Shown here piece by piece: positions 1 to 7,420 of a stretch of 64,000 bases of DNA. The notes under the pieces are model-generated. The model did not search any database, was not told the origin of the DNA, and saw only the letters and a list, made by a program, of their open reading frames with translations. How positions within the stretch are numbered: position 1 is the first letter of the stretch; every line of letters starts with the position of its first letter. Origin of the DNA: Flavobacteriaceae bacterium (lineage in GTDB: Bacteria; Bacteroidota; Bacteroidia; Flavobacteriales; Flavobacteriaceae); NCBI GenBank assembly GCA_026988355.1, contig JALSLK010000103.1, forward strand, positions 22,823 to 86,822, written 5' to 3'. The translations under genes and the position numbers were made by a program.

Positions 1-1019
1 GTAGTTATTAAGTATGGTGTTTGTATCGCAATGGACGTTTTGGCTTTCTTTATTAAATTAATTAATGCTGTTGTAGAAATTCCTCCACCTCCTAATCCAT
101 TTTTAGTTTCATTTTTTCCTGGTATATCCGAAATAAACGAAATACTATCTAACCAAACCAATGCTCCATTTTCTTTTATATTTTGAATTGTTCTTGGGAA
201 TTTTTCTAATTTTGTTCGTATTTGTGGCCAAAAATTTTCTGGATTACACGCATATTCGTGTAATTTATCGAATCGTTGTATATCGTCTTTATTTTTAGAT
301 TCTTTTTTTAATAGATCTGTTGCAGTCATGCTGAGTTTACTATTCCAAAATTCACGAAACGATTTTTCTACCTCTTTTGTCGTTTTACCAATTAGTAATA
401 CATCTCTATCTCTAAAATTATATTCGTGGTCGTAATCAAAATATTCGTCTGCAATATTTCTACCTCCTGTAATCACAACTTTACCATCTACAATAAATGT
501 TTTATTATGCATGCGTTGGTTTGCTCCTCTAAAATCTACTGTAAATTTTTTTAGTTTAGCTAGTATACTCTTCCCGAGATTTACTCCTGGATTGTATATT
601 TTTATTTCAATATTTTCGTGTGAATCTAATGTTAATACATCTTCTATGTCTGCATCTACCATTATATCGTCTACTATTATTCTAACTTTAACTCCTCTAT
701 CTGCTGCTCTTACTAGATAATCACATGCTATAAGACCTATATTATCTGTTGAAAATATAAAGTATTGTATGTCTATTGTCTTTTCTGCATATTCACTTAA
801 CCACGCTCTTGTAACCATAGAACCTCCTCCATCTTCTAAAACATAAACTCCTGTTTTTGTTTGCATTAATTCTGAAAAAGAACTTAATTCTTTCGATAAA
901 CTTATTGTATCATTTCTATGTATACTAGAACAAAAGTCTGTTTTTTGTGTTGTTACTTTCTCTTTTTTTTTAGAACAAGATATAATAATCATTAAGAGTA
1001 TTACCAGTTTCAATTTCAT
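1..1019 (-). CDS. Phospholipase D-like lipoprotein (ClsC/YmdC type), 3' end cut by window edge
   Basis: The reverse strand is open from an ATG at 1019 to the window edge, about 339 codons. The N-terminus is a short hydrophobic stretch ending ILLMIIISC, a lipobox, so this is probably a lipoprotein. A PLD domain follows, with a canonical HxKxxxxD motif at H171, K173 and D178 (HNKTFIVDG), then GGRNIADEYF. The layout fits the ClsC/YmdC branch of cardiolipin synthase/phospholipase D enzymes, which transfer or hydrolyse phosphatidyl groups at the envelope. These enzymes need two HKD motifs; the second must lie beyond base 1. The exact substrate cannot be told from this fragment. Confidence 0.85.
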   Translation of the reverse strand, partial: MKLKLVILLMIIISCSKKKEKVTTQKTDFCSSIHRNDTISLSKELSSFSELMQTKTGVYVLEDGGGSMVTRAWLSEYAEKTIDIQYFIFSTDNIGLIACDYLVRAADRGVKVRIIVDDIMVDADIEDVLTLDSHENIEIKIYNPGVNLGKSILAKLKKFTVDFRGANQRMHNKTFIVDGKVVITGGRNIADEYFDYDHEYNFRDRDVLLIGKTTKEVEKSFREFWNSKLSMTATDLLKKESKNKDDIQRFDKLHEYACNPENFWPQIRTKLEKFPRTIQNIKENGALVWLDSISFISDIPGKNETKNGLGGGGISTTALINLIKKAKTSIAIQTPYLIT

Positions 1020-1136
1020 TTTTAATATTTTTTATTAACTACAAATATACAAAACATGCCTTGTCTATTTTTACAAAAAAGGCAAGCCCTTATTAATAGT
1101 AATAAAAACCCTTAACTACATCTTGTCAAACATCGC

Positions 1137-1144
1137 TACTTTTG
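1137..1144 (+). promoter_or_regulatory. TAnnTTTG promoter box 4 nt before a LytTR gene
   Basis: TACTTTTG matches the Bacteroidota sigma -7 consensus TAnnTTTG. Only four bases separate it from the ATG at 1149, so transcription would start at or within a base or two of the start codon (leaderless mRNA). Confidence 0.45.
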
Positions 1145-1148
1145 GAAT

Positions 1149-1874
1149 ATGCAAAACTATTTCATCATAGATCATAATATAAATACTGTTAAAAAAATAA
1201 AAACAGTATTGCATGATTTCCCAAAAGTAACATGTATTGGGATTTCCGAAAATAAAGACGATGCTTTAAATTTAATCTTGAAAAATACACCAGATATTAT
1301 TTTTATAAATATTGACGATACTGTGGATGATTATCCTAGATTTTTATCGGAAATTCGTCATTATTGCAAAAAAGATTTTGCTTTTGTTGCTTTATCCGAT
1401 TCTAGAGACCAAGCTTATGATACTTACAAATATGATTTTTTTGATTATTTACTAAAACCCATTGTCGAACTTTCTTTACGAAAATGTATCTTAAAGTTTA
1501 AAAAAAAACATCCGAAGAAGATTTGCAATAAAATTTGCCTTAAATCTTACAAAGATTTTCACTATTTGAATACAGATGAAATTCTTTTTTTAAAAGCCGA
1601 CAATAATACTACTGATTTTCACATGCATGATGGTTCTATTGTAAGTGCCTATAAAACACTTAAAATATTTGAAAACAGATTGCCACAAAATTTCTTACGC
1701 ATACACAAAAGTTATATTATAAATAGCAACTGTATTTCTAGAATACACTATGGAAAATCACAATGCATTATCAAAAAAAATTCACATAGAATTCCTTTTA
1801 CAAAAACTTTTATTAATAATATTGACTTTATTAATACCAAACTATCCAATAACATTTTTACGGTATTAAATTAA
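1149..1874 (+). CDS. LytTR-family DNA-binding regulator with degenerate receiver domain
   Basis: A 241-residue protein with an N-terminal CheY-like fold (about 1-115) and a C-terminal LytTR DNA-binding domain (about 135-235, with FLRIHKSYIIN, typical of the family). The receiver is degenerate. The acidic pocket keeps only D8, and the position aligned with the phospho-acceptor Asp is N54 (FINID rather than FLD). The conserved Lys-Pro of the switch region is kept (YLLKP). No kinase gene is directly adjacent. It is therefore probably a phosphorylation-independent or pseudo-receiver transcription factor. The target is unknown. Confidence 0.85.
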   Translation: MQNYFIIDHNINTVKKIKTVLHDFPKVTCIGISENKDDALNLILKNTPDIIFINIDDTVDDYPRFLSEIRHYCKKDFAFVALSDSRDQAYDTYKYDFFDYLLKPIVELSLRKCILKFKKKHPKKICNKICLKSYKDFHYLNTDEILFLKADNNTTDFHMHDGSIVSAYKTLKIFENRLPQNFLRIHKSYIINSNCISRIHYGKSQCIIKKNSHRIPFTKTFINNIDFINTKLSNNIFTVLN

Positions 1875-2231
1875 TCTAAATTTGATAAATCCGTAAAAAT
1901 GGAATTCTGTTATCAATCTTTCTTTTTTTACAACTATTTCTTATATAATTCTAACGTATTTATATAAAAAACAGATCCTCTAAATTTTTCTTTTTCTTCA
2001 AATATTATTTTTTTTTGAAATCTATTTCCCTATCAAAAAACAGAGTTTCACTAACAAACCCATACTTTTCACTAAAATAAGTGTATTTACTTAGTTTTAA
2101 ATTGATTATGTGCATAATTTAGTCTTGATTATATGAGGATTTAATACTAAAAAACGATATTAATTTATTTTTTTTCACAATTATTTCCTAACAAAATATA
2201 ACACATTTATTAATTTTTAAAATTTTATATT
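1875..2231. other. AT-rich intergenic region, no gene seen
   Basis: A 357-base stretch, extremely AT-rich with long A and T runs. I see no convincing ORF, RNA or hairpin terminator. It must carry the promoter of the small lipoprotein gene that follows, but no clean TAnnTTTG box stands out. Confidence 0.5.
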
Positions 2232-2393
2232 ATGAAAACATTAAAGAGATTATTTATTCTAACATTATTTTTAAATTTATTTACCTCCTGTACTAATTTT
2301 GAAGAATTAGATACAGTTGATGATTCCGAAAATATTGCATTAGTAGATACTGGAGATGAGGGAGAAGAAGTTGATGAAACTGAAAAAGATTAG
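2232..2393 (+). CDS. Acidic 53-residue micro-lipoprotein
   Basis: A short ORF (ATG at 2232, TAG at 2391) with a positively charged start, a hydrophobic helix and a lipobox (LFTSC) at about residues 16-20. The mature part of about 33 residues is highly acidic (EELDTVDDSE, then GDEGEEVDE). It lies 80 bases upstream of a TPR sensor kinase gene on the same strand. It is too short for most gene callers, but the complete signal peptide, lipobox and codon use argue that it is real. The function is unknown. A signal sensed by, or an accessory to, the adjacent kinase is conceivable but not shown. Confidence 0.65.
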   Translation: MKTLKRLFILTLFLNLFTSCTNFEELDTVDDSENIALVDTGDEGEEVDETEKD

Positions 2394-2473
2394 CGTATTA
2401 GAAATTAATTATCCATAAATATTATTATAGTTAAAGACATTTTCATAGATTTGTTACCAACAATAATTACTTT

Positions 2474-4510
2474 TTGAAAATAAAAACTATATATAAAAAA
2501 TGCTTTATATATCTGTTCTTAATTTTCTCTCTACAATATTGTAACTTAAAAAAAGGGGATTTAAAGCAGTCAAATATAAAAAATGACAGCATTGTTTTGT
2601 GGATAAAACATGCTAAGGATACTTCGTATTCAATATCTAAACGTAACTATTTTTTAAAACAATCTTACCATACCATAAAATTTAGTAAAAAAGATACTTT
2701 ATCTACTAGAAGATTGGCTTCGATTGCTTATCAATACTTAAAACTTAAGGACACCCTTCGTTTTAAAAAAATAAACAAAGAAGCCTTTCAATTTGCACAA
2801 CAACTTAAAGATAGTTTTGCTTTAGCAGACATACATTGGAATAATGCAAATTTTTATAAAAAAAAAGAAATTTACGAGAAATCGTATTACCATTATAATA
2901 AGGCATTTATTTATTTTGAAAATATAAACAAACAATATTTTGCTGCAAAAATGTTGTATGGCATGTCGTTCATTAAAGGTCGCTTAAGAGATTACTCTGG
3001 TAGTGAAATATTAATTATAAAAGCGATTTCTAAATTCGAAGCGTTAAATAAATACAAATCTTTATATTCTTCATATAATCATTTAGCGCTTCTACAAAAA
3101 GATATAAAAGAGTATGACTTGTCCCTATTTTATAATAAAAAAGCAATTAAATATTTAGATAGAATAAAACCAAATAGTGAACTTCTAGAAATTAGCTTTA
3201 ATAATATTGGCATTGTCTATCAAGAAAAAGGAGAATATACAAATGCGATTAAATATTTTGATAAAGTTTTAAAAAACACCAATTTAAAGGCTAAAAATAT
3301 TGGTCGATATGCTAGAATTATTGATAATCTAGCATTTTGTAAATTACTTAATAAGGATACTATTAATATTAAGCATTTTTTTTATGAATCTTTAAAAATA
3401 AGAGATAGTATAAAAAATAAAGGTGGCAAAATTATTGCAAAAATTCATTTAGCAACTTACTATTTAAAAATTAAAGATTCTGTAAAATCATTACAATACG
3501 CTAAAGAAGCAAATTTATTGGCAAAAAAAATAAATAATAATAGAGACTACTTATCTTCTTTAAAATTATTGTCAAAAATAGATGCAAAAAACGCAAATAG
3601 ATATTTAGAAAAGTATATTATTTATAATGATAGCTTACATAATGCCGAACGAAAGATTCACAATAAGTTTACTCGAATTGAATACGAAACAGAGCAATAT
3701 ATCGAAAAAGCAGCTTTTTTATCGCAACAAAAAATGTTTATATTGATTTCTAGTATTGGTATACTTATAACCTTATCTTTATTTTACATTGTTAAAGTTC
3801 AAAAATCTAAAAATAAAAATCTACAATTAGAAACAGAACAACAAAAGGCAAATGAACAAATATATATTTTAACCCTAAATCAACAAGAAAAACTGGAAAA
3901 TGAAAAGAGAATTGAACAAAATAGAATCTCAGAAGAATTACACGATGGTATTCTCGGAAACCTTTTTGGGACACGTGTTGGTTTAGGTTTTCTAAAATTA
4001 AATGGAAGTACAACAACCTTAAACAAATACCAATCTTTTTTAAATGATTTACAAGATATTGAAAAGGAAATTAGAGATGTTTCACACAGATTAAATGATA
4101 ATATTGGTAATATCGAAATTGGTTTTAGCTCTATTATTTACCAACTACTTAATAAGAGAAGTAAAATGGGAAATTTTAATAGCGAATTACTTATTAGTGA
4201 TGAAATTGTATGGGATGATATTAATAAAATAATCAAGGTAAATTTATACCGAATTTTACAAGAAGCGCTACAGAATATTATTAAATATGCAAAAGCAAAA
4301 CAAGTCACATTACATTTTACAATAGAAAACGGCAACTTAATCCTAATTATTACTGATGACGGAATAGGCTTTAACACCTCAAAACGCAACAAAGGAATCG
4401 GAATTAAAAATATTAAATCTCGAGCTGTTAAATTAAATGCCTCTCTCCAAATTAATTCAAGTATTAATAAAGGGACTACAATAAACATTGAAATTCCTCT
4501 AAATAACTAA
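2474..4510 (+). CDS. TPR-containing membrane sensor histidine kinase (HisKA_3 type)
   Basis: A 678-residue protein. The TTG start at 2474 is preferred because it gives an N-terminal lipoprotein-like signal (hydrophobic stretch, then LQYC) and no in-frame ATG lies near. Residues of about 60-400 are TPR-like helical repeats in the periplasm. One membrane helix follows (about 421-442), then a coiled coil. The HisKA_3 dimerisation box has phospho-acceptor H490 (ELHDG), and a HATPase_c domain contains the N box (LQEALQNIIKYA) and DDGIGF. The architecture is the usual Bacteroidota TPR/NarX-like kinase. It is followed 9 bases later by a response regulator gene, its likely partner. Confidence 0.9.
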   Translation: MKIKTIYKKCFIYLFLIFSLQYCNLKKGDLKQSNIKNDSIVLWIKHAKDTSYSISKRNYFLKQSYHTIKFSKKDTLSTRRLASIAYQYLKLKDTLRFKKINKEAFQFAQQLKDSFALADIHWNNANFYKKKEIYEKSYYHYNKAFIYFENINKQYFAAKMLYGMSFIKGRLRDYSGSEILIIKAISKFEALNKYKSLYSSYNHLALLQKDIKEYDLSLFYNKKAIKYLDRIKPNSELLEISFNNIGIVYQEKGEYTNAIKYFDKVLKNTNLKAKNIGRYARIIDNLAFCKLLNKDTINIKHFFYESLKIRDSIKNKGGKIIAKIHLATYYLKIKDSVKSLQYAKEANLLAKKINNNRDYLSSLKLLSKIDAKNANRYLEKYIIYNDSLHNAERKIHNKFTRIEYETEQYIEKAAFLSQQKMFILISSIGILITLSLFYIVKVQKSKNKNLQLETEQQKANEQIYILTLNQQEKLENEKRIEQNRISEELHDGILGNLFGTRVGLGFLKLNGSTTTLNKYQSFLNDLQDIEKEIRDVSHRLNDNIGNIEIGFSSIIYQLLNKRSKMGNFNSELLISDEIVWDDINKIIKVNLYRILQEALQNIIKYAKAKQVTLHFTIENGNLILIITDDGIGFNTSKRNKGIGIKNIKSRAVKLNASLQINSSINKGTTINIEIPLNN

Positions 4511-4519
4511 ATAAAAAAA

Positions 4520-5206
4520 ATGACGAAAAATAAAAATTATACGGTATTAATCATTGACGATCATCCAATAATATCGGAAGCGTATAAAAGCGCTTTTAAA
4601 CACATTAGTGAACACGATAATACAATCTCTTTTATAATTGATGTTGCTGATAATTGCGATATTGCCTATGAAAAAATTAAATATTTTGCTAACAATAATA
4701 AAATTTTGGATATTGTTTTTTTAGACATGAGACTTCCTCCTTCAAAAGATGGAAAAATTTTATCTGGAGACGATTTAGGTCTAAAAATAAATAAATTATT
4801 ACCAGATACTAAAATTATTGTTTCTACCACTTTTAATGACAATTATAGGATTCATAGTATTTTTAAAAGTATTAATCCTGATGGTTTTTTAGTAAAAAAT
4901 GACATCACTCCTAGTGAATTAATTACAACTATAAAAACTATTATTAGAGATCCGCCATATTATAGTAAAACTATTATTAAACTGCTTCGGAAAGAAGTTT
5001 CTAATGATTTTTTGCTCGATGAGATTGATAGAAAAATATTATACGAACTCTCTATTGGTACAAAAATGAAAGATTTACCTACGATTGTTCCATTATCTAT
5101 TGCTGGTATCGAAAAACGAAAACGTCACTTAAAAGATATTTTTAATATTGATGGTATTGGCGATAAAGAGTTAATCCAAAACGCCAAAGATAGAGGTTTT
5201 ATATAG
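4520..5206 (+). CDS. Response regulator paired with the TPR kinase
   Basis: A 228-residue protein with a receiver domain: the acidic pair in IIDDHP, phospho-acceptor D69 in VFLDMRLPP, and the switch Lys in FLVKND. The C-terminal region of about 60 residues (DEIDRKILYELSIGTKMKDL onward) is a short helix-turn-helix-like segment of the LuxR/GerE kind, though divergent. It lies 9 bases downstream of the sensor kinase, so the two form a two-component operon. Its targets are unknown. The RiPP-like operon starting 550 bases downstream, on the same strand, is a reasonable candidate. Confidence 0.88.
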   Translation: MTKNKNYTVLIIDDHPIISEAYKSAFKHISEHDNTISFIIDVADNCDIAYEKIKYFANNNKILDIVFLDMRLPPSKDGKILSGDDLGLKINKLLPDTKIIVSTTFNDNYRIHSIFKSINPDGFLVKNDITPSELITTIKTIIRDPPYYSKTIIKLLRKEVSNDFLLDEIDRKILYELSIGTKMKDLPTIVPLSIAGIEKRKRHLKDIFNIDGIGDKELIQNAKDRGFI

Positions 5207-5210
5207 TCAT

Positions 5211-5530
5211 TCCTTACAAAGTCAAAATTTAAAACAAGATTTTGCTTAAAAAATTGAAATTTCAAATAGATCAATATTTTTTCAAGTTCAAGTTTTAATT
5301 TATTCTTCATTTTCTTTAAACTCTTTTTTGATATTGGGTATCTCTTTTTAACTGTCTATGATCTGGTGTAAGTATTTTTTTTGTATTTCCTATTAGTTTT
5401 TATCCTTTTCCTCCTCTATCATAAATTAATTCTTCTGGTGTATATCCTATATTTTCTTCCATTTGATTTAGTAATGATTCAATAGTTTTACTGTCGTGTG
5501 GATTTCCTTCAAAACTTTTTATGGCTGTTA
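5211..5530 (-). pseudogene. Decayed DDE transposase remnant (IS5/IS4-superfamily-like)
   Basis: Reverse-strand translation from about 5529 gives TAIKSFEGNPHDSKTIESLL, then IYDRGGKG, then a stop, then KILTPDHRQL, then further stops and a shift. The GNPHDSKT block and the (V/I)YDRGG block are hallmark stretches of DDE transposases of the IS5/IS4 superfamily. The tail down to about 5211 looks like the C-terminus in another frame. The N-terminal half is missing, and in-frame stops show that the gene is dead. A palindromic intergenic repeat abuts its upstream edge at 5531. Confidence 0.65.
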
Positions 5531-5566
5531 TTATACCAAATCAACATCAAAATACGCTATAAATTA
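5531..5566. repeat. Partial copy of a dispersed palindromic intergenic repeat
   Basis: It begins TTATACCAAATCAACATCAA and continues with AATACGCTA, matching the left halves of the copies at 24823 and 35448. It stops short of the right inverted arm. It sits exactly at the edge of the transposase remnant. Confidence 0.55.
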
Positions 5567-5736
5567 GTTATCTTTTCACGTTTTACTGCACTTTAAATGG
5601 AATTGAAATTAAAAGGAGTAAATAAAAAGTGGCGTAAAAAATTAGTTACAAAATTATTAGGTAGTCCAAAAGAAATAATAAGGAAGTTCATTACTTTTTC
5701 TACGGTAAAAAATCTCAAGACATTATCAATATATGA

Positions 5737-5744
5737 TAGTTTTG
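5737..5744 (+). promoter_or_regulatory. TAnnTTTG promoter box for the radical SAM operon
   Basis: TAGTTTTG lies 18 bases upstream of the maturase ATG at 5763, a fitting distance for a short leader. No convincing -33 TTG is visible. Confidence 0.4.
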
Positions 5745-5762
5745 GAATATAAATTTTAACCT

Positions 5763-7115
5763 ATGAATTACAAATTATCAAAATATTTAGTTTTTTCAGA
5801 ACCAATAATAAATTCTAATTATAGATTAGTTTATTCAACAATTTCAACAACATTGACTTTATTAAAAGTTAATATATATGATAAGTTAATAAATAAAGAT
5901 TTTTTTAGTTTAAAAAACGATAGCATATTTGATAGACTTATTTCTTCAAAAATAATAATTGATAAAACAAGAAATGAATTAGAACAAATTATTAAATATA
6001 ATAAAAAGGCTATAGCAAACGAAAATGTACTATATCAAATAATATCTCCATCTGCAAACTGTCAACTTGGGTGTAATTATTGCGGTCAAGTTCATACTAA
6101 AAAGTCGCTTGATGATAATTTAAATAAAAAAATTACAGCCAGAATTGCTGTTAATATAACCTTAAAGAAATACAAACATTTACATATAGGTTGGTTTGGC
6201 GCAGAGCCATTAATGGGTTTGAAAAATATAAAAAAACTAACTTTGGGATTTATGAATTTAGCGAATAAAAATAATTGTTCTTACTCGGCTAATATGATAA
6301 CCAATGGCCTTAGTTTAAAAAAAGATATTTTTTTTGATTTAGTCGAAAAATACAAAATCACCAAGTTTGAAATTACATTAGACGGAACTCAAAAACATCA
6401 TGATTTAAGAAGACATACCAAACTAAAAGAAAAAACATTTAGCTTAATTTTCAAAAACTTAAAAAATATTGTCAATGACAATCGGTTTGAAAAATCTAAA
6501 CATAAAATAATTATAAGATGCAATGTTGACAGCTCAAATTATAAAAGCACGTACGATTTAATTAATTTATTGGAAGTTGAAAAAATATTGGATAAAATCT
6601 CATTTTATACAGCCCCAATACATTCTTGGGGAAATGATGCGCATTTAAAATCACTTACACATGAAGAATATTCTGAATTTCAAATAGAAACTTTTATTGA
6701 ATTAATAGATAAAAAACACAAAGTTGTATTATTGCCAGGTATTAAAACTCCGATAGTATGTACAAGTTTATATGAACATGCAGAAGTATTTGACACTGAT
6801 GGAAATGTCTTTAACTGTACAGAAATATCTCAGGTACCTATTTATGAAAATGATGATTCGTTTAAAGTAAAAAAACTATATGATGAAACATACACTAATA
6901 ATAACAGACCTTATTCTTCATGGAATGATGATATCTTAAATGGAGAAGTTCCATGTACGAATTGTGTCATATTACCAATTTGTGGTGGTGCTTGTCCAAA
7001 ACTATGGAAAGAGAATATATCTCCCTGCCCTCCAATTAAATATAATATAAAAGACAGATTATTATTACATTTTTCTCAAAATAATAGAAAAATATTAAGT
7101 AAAAAAAATGTTTGA
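5763..7115 (+). CDS. Radical SAM/SPASM peptide maturase
   Basis: A 450-residue protein. The radical SAM cluster motif CxxxCxxC is at C100, C104 and C107 (CQLGCNYC), followed by the GWFGAEPLMG segment that corresponds to the GGEP SAM-binding motif. The C-terminus is a SPASM/twitch region with many cysteines (VFNC, CTNCVILPICGGACPK, SPCPP) for auxiliary Fe-S clusters. The first 90 residues resemble the small N-terminal segment of SPASM peptide maturases. Such enzymes install thioether, epimer or C-C crosslinks in ribosomal peptides. A 47-residue Cys-rich peptide gene begins 62 bases downstream, so this is most likely its maturase. The exact chemistry is unknown. Confidence 0.9.
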   Translation: MNYKLSKYLVFSEPIINSNYRLVYSTISTTLTLLKVNIYDKLINKDFFSLKNDSIFDRLISSKIIIDKTRNELEQIIKYNKKAIANENVLYQIISPSANCQLGCNYCGQVHTKKSLDDNLNKKITARIAVNITLKKYKHLHIGWFGAEPLMGLKNIKKLTLGFMNLANKNNCSYSANMITNGLSLKKDIFFDLVEKYKITKFEITLDGTQKHHDLRRHTKLKEKTFSLIFKNLKNIVNDNRFEKSKHKIIIRCNVDSSNYKSTYDLINLLEVEKILDKISFYTAPIHSWGNDAHLKSLTHEEYSEFQIETFIELIDKKHKVVLLPGIKTPIVCTSLYEHAEVFDTDGNVFNCTEISQVPIYENDDSFKVKKLYDETYTNNNRPYSSWNDDILNGEVPCTNCVILPICGGACPKLWKENISPCPPIKYNIKDRLLLHFSQNNRKILSKKNV

Positions 7116-7177
7116 TCAACATCTAGGAGAAAGCTGAAAATCCTTAAAGAGTAAGCATAACATTAAATATTTTTAAA

Positions 7178-7321
7178 ATGAAAAAAATAGAAAAATTAAG
7201 AAACGAATTAGATTTAATTCAATTAGAAGACCGATTAGAAATGGTGAATTTAGCTGCTGTAGACACTACTACAACTGAAACAGCGGGTAATGGCGTATGT
7301 TGTTGTAGCGAGGCTAAATAA
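7178..7321 (+). CDS. Candidate RiPP precursor peptide with C-terminal Cys-Cys-Cys
   Basis: A 47-residue ORF. The N-terminal half is a charged amphipathic helix (MKKIEKLRNELDLIQLEDRL), typical of a leader. A TTTTET linker and a short tail follow, with GNGVCCCSEAK at the C-terminus. Three adjacent cysteines in a short peptide directly after a radical SAM/SPASM gene strongly suggest a modified core. It has no signal peptide, which fits export by a dedicated system. A perfect hairpin follows the stop codon, as is common where a precursor must be made in excess over the enzymes. I do not recognise a named family. Confidence 0.75.
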   Translation: MKKIEKLRNELDLIQLEDRLEMVNLAAVDTTTTETAGNGVCCCSEAK

Positions 7322-7329
7322 TTCTACAT

Positions 7330-7364
7330 TAAACCAATGTAAGACTATTTCTTACATTGGTTTA
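7330..7364 (+). terminator. Strong hairpin between precursor and downstream genes
   Basis: Perfect 14-base-pair stem (TAAACCAATGTAAG and its complement) with a 7-base loop, beginning 8 bases after the precursor stop codon. The T-run is short. Probably a partial terminator or mRNA-stabilising hairpin that sets precursor against downstream gene expression. Confidence 0.75.
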
Positions 7365-7420
7365 AAAATTCATACAATACCAAATAGATAGATGTAAATA
7401 ATTTAAAGAGGAAATATTTA

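Noticed and set aside
3807..4016. Reverse-strand ORFs inside the sensor kinase gene
   Set aside because: They are shadows of the kinase reading frame and have no start context or motif of their own.
5597..5752. 51-codon ORF (MELKLKGVNKKWRKK...) before the radical SAM gene
   Set aside because: It has no recognisable domain, lies among IS debris, and the promoter box of the next gene falls inside it. It may be a fragment of a lost gene.
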